Source: Certhia americana
Lineage: Eukaryota; Chordata; Aves; Passeriformes; Certhiidae
Reading direction: 5' to 3'
DNA: 64,000 bases
Assembly (NCBI GenBank): GCA_018697195.1
Contig: JAGMWU010000042.1
Span: forward strand, 124,001-188,000
The notes below the pieces were generated by a model, which saw only the letters and a list, made by a program, of their open reading frames with translations, had not been told where the DNA came from and did not search any database. The translations under genes were made by a program, and so were the position numbers. Numbering within the stretch: position 1 is the stretch's first letter; each line of letters starts with the position of its first letter. Shown piece by piece: positions 1 to 12,652 of this stretch.

Positions 1-3000
1 GTTGAGGTATGTGAAAAATTATAGTGGTTAATGCTCTTTTTTCACTTGGCAGATACATTCAACTTAAATCAGTATATGAAATCTCTTCCCCTAGGGTAAA
101 AGGCAAGAGGAAAACTCAGAGTGCAAGAAATTTTCCCCAGTATTACTGTAATGGAAATGCCCATAAATGCCTTGCCAACTACTTAAACAGAAACCAAACA
201 AGGAGAACTCATAGTAGTAGGCTGTCAATCATTTTCTTGAAAAATTTAATGTATTAAATAATATAGCTTCAGTCAAGGACACTAACTCAGAGATTAGGTA
301 TTGTATGATTATTTTCTACCACTCAGAAAAACTAAAAAATAAAAATAAAGCTTCACAGTCTCCTGTACCTTCACATCCACAAAACATTTCAGACAATCTA
401 CTTCTAACTCAGATTTTTACAGATTTGGTGACATTCTGCAAATCTTTCTCCCTGAGAGCCAGAGAGTGTTAGTCTAGCTGATGTACTACAGACTAACAAA
501 ACCGTCAGACTTCCTGTAAGGGTTAACATCGCTAGGTCATGTTACACTCCATGTTGTGCATGAGCATCTATAGCATGTTTCTGTCTTCAAAGCAGACAAA
601 ATTGATGTCACTTCAACATTTCAGAAAAACAGTATCTGCCTTCTAAGGCAGAGTTTGTACTCTAATTTTTGAAGACCATAAAGAAAAGACAGGAAAAAAA
701 AAAAAAAAAGACAATACATTGGGCTGCAACATCTTATTTAATGGGTTATACATTTCTATTTCTCTGAAATGTCGTTTTAAAGAATAAGATAAAAAATATT
801 CAGTACATTTCTAATTCTTAGATGTGAAAAAATATTTACCTGAGTCCAACTTGCAGTATTGTGTTTGGATGTATATTTGGATACTCACTAATTCTCTTTC
901 TCTCACTTTTTTCCCATGAGGGAAGCAGTTTTCTAGTGTACACTTGACCAATCTTGCTCATATTCTGTGTTGAGATGGCCACCTCTCATTCTGGGAGAGG
1001 AATTTGAAGGTAAATGGATGAGACAAAAAGAAAGTTTAGATTAAACTTTGCAGTCTAAACTTTTTTTTTCCTTAGTGTCATCATATAATCCTTGGGGCGA
1101 TAAGGACTATGCAAACAAAAAGTTTCAGAAGAACGCAGGTGGGAGTGAGCAGAGCACTTGGAGCTAAAGAACAGGCAGGTTTGGTATCATTCAACTATTC
1201 CCTCTTCTTTTAACACTTCTCTGCTTACGTATCAGGAGAAGCAGCCCATGTCTCTGCTTATATATATTTCTATTCTATCAAATACACAACTTTTTTTTTC
1301 TTTTTTTTTATTTTTTTTTAGCAATTGAGATGTAAAACAAAGTGGGAGAAGAAGAGTGCAATAAACATTCTGTTAGTTACAGGCTGTTCCTCTACCTGAA
1401 AAGCTGCAAGCCCCAGCATTAGCAGTACAATATGCAGGCACACCACGACTCTCTGGAGGCAGAGGGATCAAGCGTCACCTCTATAAAATATGATACAGAC
1501 CCTTCTGGAGATGAAGGGATGGGAATGCTCAGCACTCCGTCTCACTGAATTCTCCCTAACCTTGAAGGTGCAGAACAAGCATGACAGTCAGACTAGCTGA
1601 GCATGGGGGCTTTTAACAGCAAAATAACAGTGATCAAGAATCCTTCTACACTGCTAAAATATAAGTGCCAAATTAATTAAACAACAAAAATACCTTAACC
1701 TTTACTGTCTTGAGTGTGCTGCATTCAAACCACCTTCTCATCTATCTTTAGTGCAAACAACAGCTTTAAGCCCTTCTCCATTGCTAGGATGCTTTCTTAC
1801 TGCCTCAAGAATCTGCAAAGACTTCCAAGTGAGTTACATTTTTCTTGTGAGTTTGAAGGTCAAGGTGTTTGTCACTAGAAGTTAAAGGAAAGCAGATTCG
1901 TTTTTTTCAATTTGGTGGACTACAGATAAAAATTCTAGAAGGCAAATTGCAATGTGCACCTAAAATAATTACAGAATCATGTAGAATCCTCTTATTTACA
2001 TGAATAGCTTGAAAAGATTGAAAAGGAACTCTTGGTCATTTACCATCTACAATTACAGAATTAGCATCCAAATCTTCTTGCCAAGTGTTCTGCTGCAGCT
2101 GGGTTGATCTGCACAATGCCCATGGCTTTTCAAACTATAAGGATTAAGATATTTTCAAAATTGTTAACATTTTGAATCCTTATTCAACTGTACAGATTTG
2201 CTTTTGTTTGGGAGTTTTTCTTACAAAATATGAAAAGCCATATTTTTGAGTAAGACAAAAGAAATATTTTACCTGCCAACTCTTACAATTGAACTGGTAG
2301 TACAAGCTATAGCTGAAAACATTGAAAGATTTAGGAGTCTCTTCCATATAAATGCTAACTTTCATGGATTTTATTAATGTGTATTCATTAAACTTGCCAG
2401 GAAATTTCACACATACTCTCAGAGAAAACAAAAAAAAAAAAAAATTTAAGAGACAAGAGAAATGCATTGAAACCAATCCTTTTCATAAGAACACAGCAGG
2501 AAATGCTGTATTGGAGATTTTCCTGTCAAAACAAGATAACAGAAATATCAGAAAAGTGAGGATATTCAATATCCTGGAATATACGTGTATTTGCTACAGT
2601 AAAATTACTAAAAGTAATTTTAAAACCCTGGAAGCTCTCAATTTTATCTTGATACAGAATGAGTTGAAAGGAGCTCTCTGAAGTTCCATCTCTTCAGTCA
2701 TCCTGTGTGATTACCTGACTATGCCCCAGCTGAGGGAACGATCACAATATATATGATAAATAACAAAAAATGTTAGATTTTGCATTTCAAGCACTGTAAC
2801 TGGCAGAAATGTAAACTAAACCATAGCTAAGGATTTTCCATCAACGACATTAAGGTGTTTTTTTTTGTCCTGAAGATATAATTCTGAATAGAAATAGTCA
2901 TTTTATGTTTAAGGTCATGAGTAGCTCTGTGCATAAAGTCAGTTGTAATTTTACTTAATACATCCAGATTGTGCCAAGACTAAACCAATCTGCTTGAAAC

Positions 3001-6000
3001 AGCTTTGAATTAAGAGGAAAATGGGGGTTTATGCCTGGTCTTAATTCAGCAAAGTCCTAGTAAGATAAAATCCTTGAGAAATGAAGATTTGGCTATTTAT
3101 CAAAATATTGTCTTTTTCTTAGTTTTGTTTGTTTGTTTATTTGTTTGTGTTTTAGGTTATAATGTATTTATGGTTTCAAAAAGAAAATTGAAAAGATGGA
3201 GAATTTCATCTGAAACTGATTATTTTCTGGCATTCTATAGGAATTTCTTCATGTAACCAAAATCCTGCAAGATTTCTCGTCAGACCCTCTTCTTATAATT
3301 AAAAAAAATACCATTTGCACTTATTCATCACTCCAGTCTATGCCACAAAGACAAATCTGTTCTATCAATCTTGATCTCTCTACTGGCTAAAAAATCTTCC
3401 GGATATTCCATATAACCTCACAATATGGGACCACAATTGCATCATTCACTCATAATCTGACAGACCCTCTAACCTTTCTCACTGAACAAGGAGTTCAACC
3501 AGCTTCATTCATCTCCATATCTGCACTTACCATTTTCCCCAGAGAGTCTGTCAGAGAAGAACAACATTTTAATTTGTCTGTAGGGTTTTGAGGAGATTGC
3601 TGTTTCCTAGGCTGCACAGGGAATAGCCTGAGTGGATACCCATCACCACAGTTCTTTCTAGACAAGCCTAGTGAGGTGATCCAGGTGATGCATATCTGCT
3701 CTAAGACAGCAGAATGGGCCAAGCATTCAAGGGCTGCATCTATGGACTGATCAAATACACTGTCCTCAAAGACCAAGAAACAACATTATGTTAGATGGAC
3801 AAGAAGGGAACTACCTGACTGATTATCTACATGGATATGTAGAGTATACACAGCATTTCTACAGATTATTTTTTATCAAATTTTGAGAAAAATTTTATCC
3901 AAGGCAATTATCTGTGCTGTCTTGAAGGAAGAAAAGCTTGTAATACTGTCATAACATTTCTTTTAGATTTATTTCAGATTCTACTTAAAGTTTGACTCTT
4001 CAAACAAAATCCTCAAATCAATAGGTAAGTCGAAGAAGATATTGATTATTTAAGGAAGGCAGGGTACTTGGACAGAGGAGAGAAATTTTTCTGAAAATCA
4101 TCACATTTAGTTATTCCTTTTATATAACGAAAATGTGTTTCAGAGCAGTTCTGATTAAGTTACCATTACATTCTTTTGTAGATCCGTGATTAAAAAAAAA
4201 AAAATTATGTGAAAGATATGGACAAGTGGCTGTTTGAAAGATCAAGTGTACAATCAAACCCTCACTTAGGTACAGCAGCTGTCTGCACTACAGATGTCTT
4301 TGTAAAATCAAATTCATGCTGCAGATCTGATGGGAATGCATTGAATGGCTCTTCCTACTGAATTATACATGGGGCAATTTTTTTTTTATAATATCACAAT
4401 TTAATTTCATGAAATTTACATATTCTGATTAATAGTGCAGTGCAAAGATATATTTAATATGCTCTGGCACTGCTGTATAAATAATGTCTGATATCAGTAT
4501 TTTGTGCTGTTCTTTAAGATTAATTAATTTTAAGGTTGTATTCAAGTTACACTACTCTTTCTCTTATATGCCACAAAAAACGTATTCTAAACTACCTTTT
4601 ACTTAATGCAATTTCTCTCAGTTACACTATCTCTAATGAGAACTTTTACAGGAAAATGTGTTGTTTTAATGGAAGAAGAAAGCTAAACAGGAAAAAAGTG
4701 CTTTTTATTTAATAAGTGTTTAGAATATACTGAAGCAGAACAAATACCAAGCGAGATGTTTAAAAAGGAATTTCTATCAATTTATCTGCATTGATGTATA
4801 TTCCATCACTTACAAATTTTAGTTCAGATAATGCTACTAATTAGTTTTGGCTGATATTGGAGTATTTTGTATGCCCCATTTATAAAAGCTGTTTGCCCAT
4901 CTGTTAATAGGTTGGAAGTGATTAAAGGACACTTATTTTGGCTGTTGCAAAAGCCAAATCATTTTAAAGCTGCAAATATGTGACAAAATCAGCTAAAGGT
5001 TTGCCAAGTTCAGGACCTGATTTTCTTAAAGTGTTGTGGTGTCTGTTTCCTTTACCCTCTGTCTAAAGCATCTCTGAGTTTTCACTATATAAAAGCAAAA
5101 ATTCATTCTACTATGGCAGGTTACACCATCTATCTATTTGTTTAAACTGGGTTTTTAACGAACTTCAAATGCTTTTCAGGTCTCCAGCATTTCTGCTGTT
5201 TGTCTACTGGCTTTGCAGGATTGCTTCTGAGAGCTTAATTAAAATGGGGCTTACAAGAGAACTCAGTATCACTGCATATTACCTGTGCCTAATCTTCCTG
5301 TCTATTGCTTCATCAGTGTGCAAAAAAGAATGGGAAAAGCAGAGGCACAAGACAAAAAATAAGATAAATAATCTGGTTGATAAGGACAGTCATGGACAGT
5401 GATCTGGGAATCAACAGAAAATCAAAACCCCTAATGATACAAGATTTATGCGTGTCATTATTGAGAGATAATTATAAACTTCAGTTCCATCTGGGGAATA
5501 GTATTTCAGTCATAAGCTTAACTTCAATCAAGATAAGCATTAGTCTTGTACACAGAGCTGGAATAACTCCCACGTACCATTTACATCTTATGGCCTACCT
5601 GAAGGCAAAGCTCACATTTAAATTATACTCTTTTTTCTACATGTATTTAACTTGATGCTTTGCAGTATGAGGACAGAACTCAAGCTGACCCTTACTCCCA
5701 AATAAAAGTAGCAATGGAGTTGTGAAAAGAGCATTCACACAGATTACCTAACTCTGTTTTTTCTGCAAACTCCTGAGTACTTTTTTTCTTGACTGCATTT
5801 GAACTGTAATACCAAAGGGAAAAGACCAATAACTAACTCTAGACTTATTCTCTTCATCTGCAAATTTAATTTTATAAATGAACATCATAAAGTGCTACCG
5901 ACATACATTAAAGAAATACCACCTGCTTCGAACTGCTTTAATGGAAAATCTGTCTAGCACTTTCTTTAATGATTATATGTCTTAAAAATTCAACAAATGA

Positions 6001-6340
6001 AAGGATTATCACTGAAATCATATTAATCTGAAAAGGATTAACAGCCTACTGTTGAAAAACTTCATGAACTGCAATAGGAGAGGATCTGAAATAAAAATGC
6101 AAAGAGCTTTTCACATAAATAGTGCAGAAAGACTGTTAGGGATTGGAGCAGCAAAAGTGAAAATGGACTGAAATGAAGAATGGGGATGTGACTCAAACAC
6201 ATCAGTAGTGAAAATCAAAGAAAATCACAGAAAACATTTTGTAAGCTGTAGCATCCTTTACGCCTGTGTATGCATTTTCTTTTGCAAGTTTCTGTGACTG
6301 GCTGCACTGTCATTATCATTTGTAATTTTGGAAAAATTTA
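1..6340. other. Gene-free AT-rich stretch
   Basis: No coding region is supported here. Open frames reach about 109 codons (2352-2681, plus), but that one runs through an A-tract, is rich in Lys, Asn and Ile and has no recognisable domain. A minus-strand frame at 3495-3776 is similarly unrecognised. Simple-sequence items are a 16-base A run at 694-709, a T-rich tract at 1291-1320 and an A run near 4193-4204. The stretch 4840-5010 looks less repetitive than its surroundings and could be conserved non-coding DNA, but this cannot be judged from one sequence. Confidence 0.7.
1970..2032 (-). repeat. Possible 3'-end scrap of an old CR1 LINE
   Basis: The plus strand reads ACAGAATCATGTAGAATC and is followed about 35 bases later by a GAAAAG.TTGAAAAGGA-like segment. 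This resembles the reverse complement of a CR1 3' terminus, where repeated GAATCATA units precede a GGTTGGAAAAGACC-like segment. The match is short and interrupted, and no reverse-transcriptase remnant is visible beside it. It could be chance. Confidence 0.25.
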
Positions 6341-6349
6341 GATACATTA

Positions 6350-6390
6350 TTTGAAATATCTTGAAAGAAATTTGAAATATCTTGAAAGAA
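6350..6390. repeat. Tandem duplication, 21-bp unit
   Basis: The 20-base sequence TTTGAAATATCTTGAAAGAA occurs twice, at 6350-6369 and 6371-6390, with one base between the copies. Both copies are identical, which suggests a recent local duplication by slippage. No function is implied. Confidence 0.85.
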
Positions 6391-6693
6391 TGAAAATTTT
6401 ATTGAGCATTCTAAGTTTAATGAAACACTGAGAATGAAGCCTTGGCTTCCTATGGATACAGTTCTTTTGAGGGTTAGAAAGACCTCCTACAGTCAGCAAA
6501 ATACTTTATCTTCAACAATAAACAGTTTAGCTTCTAGAATTTCAACACACAAAAAGAATGTTCTATTTTTCTGTTATATCTTCCCTGCCTGTAGGACATT
6601 AATGGAATCGTGGCTAGGCATTTCTTGTTATTTAATGGCCAACAGAGTTCATTTCATCAAACCTCATTCAGTAGTTATCCATATTCATGAAGA

Positions 6694-6862
6694 TACTTAA
6701 GGATGTGTTTGATTTTAGCTTTAGTAGGATTTAAGGATATGTTTAAAGTTAGGCACATACTTAAAATGCTATGCTGAATTTGGATGGAGGCAATCTCATG
6801 CTTACCTGAGCTAAAGTTAAAATTAAGCATATGCTTAAGTATTTTGCTGAATACAGATGGGG
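6694..6862 (+). repeat. Old interspersed repeat relic with palindromic core, dimeric
   Basis: Two related units lie head to tail, at about 6734-6779 and 6811-6862. Each contains a TTAAAGTTA-like start, a GCAYATRCTTAA core and an end resembling TTTGCTGAAT followed by GGATGG or AGATGG. The second unit keeps the palindromic AAGCATATGCTT. I remember similar GCATGTGCTTAAGTGCTTTGCTGAAT sequences as dispersed ancient repeats of birds and reptiles, but I cannot name the family. A reverse-orientation relative at 48931-49012 in this window supports the repeat interpretation. It is non-coding and diverged. Confidence 0.55.
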
Positions 6863-8353
6863 TGCTGAACTGCATCCCAGTGATTACTCATAAGTGTCAG
6901 TATGTTCTCCATCCAGAAATTATCACTTTACAAATAAAATCTGAAGATATGCATATACATAATCAATGTATGGCTGAGTAGAATTTTGATGACCAGCTAA
7001 TTGCAATTCATGCAGACATAAATTAATAAGGCAATGAAACACTGCTTGAACTCAAACATACATCCCAAATTATTCACTTGGGATGCACACAGAAGATAAA
7101 AATATGACAGTAAAACAAAATGGAGGCATAAGGACAAGCCATAATGACAAGCACAACAACAGCTTTTGCTTCCAGTTGAAGACACCAATCTAAACCTCAA
7201 TGGGACCAGTTTAGTTGGTCTCAGGGCCTGATACTAAAACTTGCCTGGTTTCCTAAGGCTGCAGTGATGTTAAGAGGAGGTTAACATGGGCATCAAACAA
7301 ACAAAAGCCAGAACCACAATTCTGATGTTTTGCAGTTTAATGATATTGATAATCTAAGTGTTCTACTTGGAAATAGTCTAAATATATGATTGCAACCAGC
7401 TTATGCTTTCTAATTCCTCTGTCAGTTTTCAATATTAATTACCAAAATAAAAACATTGAAAAATAAGTTTGAAATCATCTACTTCAGTTTCATCTGTACT
7501 TATATTCCTCCTTTCTGATTTAGCATTTGATGCAGAGCTTTACTTTTAGTTGGCTTGAAATACTACTGTAGTCTGGAAAGACAGAAAAAAGACCTTGTGA
7601 ATCAGATATATGTAAAATCTTAGACAGCTCATAACTGCCGCATATTTCAAGTACTATCCATGTATTTTAAAAGGTTCCAAACTTAGACAGGACTAAAAAA
7701 TGTTCAGAGAAATAAATCTACTTACTCAGTAACTACAAATGCTAGGGATGAATACAGCAATACTTTGTTTTAAGCTTCAGTGTACCGGTTCAAAAAAGGA
7801 AAATATTGTTTTCTTCTTTCTGTCTCCTCAATGACTACTCTCTGTCCTGCTACCCAGTAATTTTAACAGTGTTTTGATTTAAAGAATTATGAAAATGCAA
7901 ATCCCACAAACATTTGCAATAATTTTATAGATCAGGGTGTTTGGCTTTTGCTGTGATATATTTTTGATCTAGCTACCTCTTAAGAAGGATACAACATCTA
8001 TTAAAAAAAAGGGATAAAAACAAAAACAAACAAAATAACCCAGTATATAATTGAAGCATGTCCTTGCCATTTTAACTCCTGTGTTGAAGAAATATAGCAC
8101 TAAACAAAGTGTGTTAGAAAATGGATCTCAGATATCCTGATCTGTTACCTCTCTTGCCATCAATGGATGGAAAGAAGGTATTTGAGATCCGTTATCATTA
8201 AACGTCTTACTACCTGATTATTCCCATCTCATCTAGTCTGCTTTATGACAGAAACTATCCCACACCTCTGGCAGTTCCATACACTACCTCCTAGCTTTCT
8301 TTTCTTTTTAGGACAGCATGACTGGCACATTGTATTTTGTCACTAACTTGTGA

Positions 8354-8379
8354 CTCTAGAGCGGCCCCACCGCCTAGAG
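8354..8379. other. Short GC-rich CpG patch with hairpin potential
   Basis: CTCTAG at 8354-8359 is the reverse complement of CTAGAG at 8374-8379, enclosing AGCGGCCCCACCGC with two CpG sites. The surrounding kilobases are strongly AT-rich and CpG-poor, so the patch is compositionally odd. It might be a protein-binding site or a chance hairpin. No gene is attached to it. Confidence 0.4.
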
Positions 8380-11195
8380 GGGCACAGACACAGTGATGTT
8401 TTCTGTTCAGACCTAAATTCTTTTTCTTTCCATACCCAACCTCCTACTGTGTTTTGTACTCTTTAGGGTTAGCAGTTTCATACAATTAAATGGCAATTTT
8501 TAGCTCCTGCCTGTGTGAAAATGCCAAAATCAGGGCTCATTGAGATGTGCACATATAGAGCAGCTCTCTCCACCAAACAGTTTCATTACTTTTCCAGTTA
8601 CCAGCATGTTTAGATGAACAAATCTTGGTTCAGTAAGTCAGATGAGGTACATGCTTGACTAATGTAGGCAAGTACATTGCAACTACAACTAAACCACTCT
8701 TTCAGGCATTCCATTTGGCAAGTTTACCCACTGAGTCTGAATTCTAGAGGCTGATTATCATTTTTTTAATCAAAGAATGCAGGTTTTAAAGGCTGCAAGT
8801 CAGTGCCCTGACATGTATTGCAGGTTTCCAGCAGGGAGGTATGAGTTACTCAACTGTCAAACATTTTTCTCATGAAGCCAAGCGTGCAATTCAAGCAACT
8901 GCTACTGCAAATAGAAGACCTGGCTCTCCAAAACCTTGTATATTTTAGGATCATCAAGCACCACTGTTATCTGGTGGGAGAGATAAAATGCATGCAGATG
9001 CTCAGAAATAACCTTACTTCGTACCTCATTTTATAGGTGCATAATTCTTGTGTCTTTTATTTAATAAGTTCTGTGTCACCACTGAGTAGTCCTGTCCAAT
9101 TTAGCTGGCTTTTCTATTAGCTAGCTATATATTGGGTTTTGCTCTGGTTGTGATCTAGGGATTGGAATCCTGATGTTGCTCCTACCAGAATCAGAGTGGC
9201 TAAAGCCTAGCATTTTATCAACCCCATTCAACTACTTGGAAACCCCTTCAGCCATGTAAGGTACATGCTGGAAGATTATCTATATTTTAGTTCATGTGGT
9301 CTAATGCCAAGACAATGCTTAGTGAAGTCACCCTCCATAATCTAATATGAAGATGAAATTATGCTTCTTGTGCAATTGAGATAGGACCAGTTATTTAATG
9401 AAGTCTGGATGTTAAAAACAGCTGTCTGAGGAAAAAAACATGGGAAAAGAGTGGACACAGAGGTGCAGTAGGTATAGGATCTCCATAAATACCTCAAGAG
9501 CTATTCTCCAAAAATTACTTTCTGGGCAAATATCCAGCACTTCAGTAAGTAACTTTTGCACTTCTGGGCTCAAATGTATGAATTCAGGAAAGGATAGCCA
9601 CATGAAGTAACAGAGAGAGTTACTGATTATTTTAGCAATACACATGAAATTTATCAAATGTTATAAAGACATTGTCTGAGGCAGTCTTATATCCTCCAAT
9701 TGTGCATATCAGTATGATTCTGACTCTGAGCTGATAACAGAAACTAAAATCCTTCTATGCGAGTGACCAGCATGAGCCACATCTCTGAAGATCTCTGATA
9801 TTCATGACTCAAGTTTAAAACACATAAAAATGTTGTTCGTTTCAAATATGATCATTTTGAGATGGCAAACCATTGATCAGCAGATTGTCACACGTAAGAC
9901 TTAATACAGCTGAGTGAAAACTAATTTTCACCTTACTTTCTTAAATATTCTGTCTTTATTTAAATAAAGTACATTTTACCTTGCTTGCCTCAAGTCAACC
10001 GCATATCTTGAAGTATGTTCCCCTTTAAAAATAGGGAAAATCATATCATTAACCCCGGAGAAATGGGAGCTGATAAATACAGGCAAAAGTTCTTTACAAT
10101 TTGCACTGCCAGGCGATTTGATACTCTGCTGTTACAAAGGAGTCAAATGGCTTTATCTTCTCAGAATCTTCCATGTAAAATAGTGCAGTGAAGCATGTGC
10201 CTAACCTGGAATGGGCTGTTCCCAGTTTACACCAAGATGAGACATTTGCCAGTTGAGTTCAGTCTCCTGCCTCCCACTTGTGAAAGGAATTTATTTGGCT
10301 CTAACAGCAATCTGCACTCTGATAAGGTTGCTGAGAGAGACAAAAAGAAAAAAAAAAATCCAGCAATAAACCCATCTAGCTGAAGACCTCATATCTCGTG
10401 TATTTCTTCCACAGTCCTCTATTGTGCTGGTCCTCCACTACCCCAGTGTGTAATGACTTTTTGAGCAGCCATTCCTCCCTCTAGATTTCCAACTTTTGCC
10501 CATGGCCACCCAAAAGTTCACAATTCCATCCGTCTACTTCCCAAACCAGGTTTCAAGCATGCAGTCCAGTGGATTGGATACGCTTTCATGTGAGGTTACC
10601 TCCCCGCTTCGAATCCCCAGCTTAATTATTCTGGAGACAAGGGTGGCCTACAATAAAGACCTTCCTTTCACTTCACAAGCCACCTGTTATCTCCCTCACC
10701 AACCTGCCAACTCCTCTGCTGTTTCCCAGTCCTGCTGCTCACCAGCCCACTGTGCCATCTGCACAGCAGGAATTCAGAGATAAACTTACCAAGTGTTAGA
10801 AGTCTCAGCTTTGTCTCCTAGCCGGTGTTGCTTTGTGAGCAGAATAATTATTCTGGAATAAAAGTAAGCTTCATTTAAGTACAATGTCTTCATGGAAAAC
10901 TGCTCCAGAACCAGGGTTAGCAAACTAAATTATTCTATTCCAGCTCTGCTAGTTTGCTTCCTCTTTTGTACAGGGCCAAAGACTACCTTAAATCTTCCTA
11001 CTCATACAAGTTATATATGGATATAATAATTACATTAATCCACAAAAAAACACAGAAAATTACTCAAAGTGGAATTAAAAAATTTACAGAAATTTTGGAG
11101 AGCAGTATTTGAAACATTTCTGAAACTGAAGAGAAGCTGAAATGCAGAAATCTGATTACTCTGAAGACTATTAAGACTTCTTTCCTAAAGGTCAT

Positions 11196-11247
11196 TAAAA
11201 ACAAAACAAAAAAAGATGACCAAACCAAACAAAGCAACAAAAAAAAG
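11196..11247 (+). repeat. A-rich low-complexity tract (AAAAC-type)
   Basis: The plus strand is a run of A interrupted by single C and a few G, with AAAAC, AAACC and ACAAA units. It is one of several such tracts here, all A-rich on the plus strand. There is no evident retrotransposon body upstream. Confidence 0.7.
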
Positions 11248-12586
11248 CTACCAACCAGAGACCATCACAGCCCAGAAATTGGACTGAGTGCTATATGAAA
11301 AACTGGAAGAGATGACTAGTGTTCAACTTGGGAAAAATGTTCCACTCATCTCTTACGGGAAGTGGCACCTTGCCACAGAAACTGAGGATTTTGGTATTGG
11401 TCCCAGTATCCCATAATGCTGGATAAGGCCTGAATACATAAAATATAGAAAAATTACCATCCCAGAAAATTCACAGTTGCAGCAAAGATCAGGAGACAAC
11501 AGAATCGCTGAAGACAGAGAGATAAAATAATACAAGAAAACTAAGAAGTGGATTCAATTGACATGACACAAAGCTGTCAGTACACCAGGAGCTTAATGCT
11601 TGTTACTTTAGATCAGAGAGTGTGATAAATGTTAAACCTAAGAATGTGCTTTAAAAAGGGTGGTCTGGACCATCTACAAAGTGTTTCTCCCAAGCCTATA
11701 AGGTAGCACAGAAAAAAAAAAAAATCACCTGCAGTTCCATGCTGGAATATTGAAACTGTCATCATTCATCAATGGTAAAAATAGAAGTTGATCATTATAT
11801 TTTTAATCAGAGATGATAGATGTTTCATATTTTGTTCAATTCAGATTATTGTTGCATATTGTCTAAACTGGTGAATTTGAACTATACAAGCACTTGCATA
11901 ATAAAAAGTAGAACTCTTTATCAGCCTTGAATCATGATGCAGAAATGGGTAATTCACAAATAGCTTTGAAAGGGCTTTTGATTTAAATAACGATCTCCTG
12001 TTTTAGGTCAAGTGCAAAATCCTACTAAAGTGCAAATCACAAGCAAACAATGCTATCTCATCTCTTTAAACACCACAGGTATATTCTATCTCATGCCAAA
12101 GAAAATAAATCAATAATTCAAAATAATGGCATTCTCACAATGGAACACCTTGTCTATAATGTATTCCTCCTCAGGTGTCTTTTGGGGAAAGATTTTATGA
12201 AGCATATTTTAAAGTTTAACGAACCATCCTCACGTTTTTGTTTCTGCTAATTTTACAGAAAATGCATGAAAGTCATTCTGAAACAAGAATACCCCTTGTG
12301 TGCAGATGCAAGCAAAGCTATAGGCATCTTCTGAGCAGACTCACTCTTTTATCCAGATTCACAAGCTACGTTATCTCTGTTGCCTTTTCTCATTAAATAA
12401 AATGCAATCAGACTTGGAAATGCTTTTCAAGGTGATTTTCTTTTACATGAAACATCCAGTAATAAAGATGTCTTTGTGCATGACATGTTTATTACTTCTT
12501 CTTCCCCACTTCTTGCCTGCATTTTAATCCAGGTTTTTCTCCTCCATAGTTCAGTGTGGGGCTGATAATTCTGTGTCTCTGAAACA

Positions 12587-12652
12587 TCATAGCTGAAGAC
12601 CTATGTCAGGATCTGTCAGGATCTTCATAGCTGAAGACCTATGTCAGGATCT
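12587..12652. repeat. Tandem duplication, 28-bp copies spaced at 38 bp
   Basis: A 28-base sequence beginning TCATAGCTGAAGACC occurs identically at 12587-12614 and 12625-12652. The 10 bases between (12615-12624) are themselves a repeat of the last 10 bases of the first copy (GTCAGGATCT). The nested arrangement points to two successive slippage or template-switch events. Perfect identity suggests that it is recent. Confidence 0.9.

Larger units (their letters stand above)
6863..12586. other. Gene-free stretch
   Basis: No gene is supported. The longest open frame (10496-10783, plus, 95 codons) is pyrimidine-rich and shows no domain or signal I recognise. A GC-rich, CpG-containing patch at 8354-8385 stands out from its surroundings. 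An A-rich tract with AAAAC and AAACC units lies at 11196-11247. The remainder is unique-looking AT-rich sequence. Confidence 0.7.

Noticed and set aside
2352..2681. 109-codon plus-strand frame
   Set aside because: Passes through a 14-base A run and has random-like composition.
8141..8194. GGATCTCAGATA and GTATTTGAGATCC as a hairpin gene
   Set aside because: Only about 12 imperfect pairs with a long loop, within chance for AT-rich DNA.
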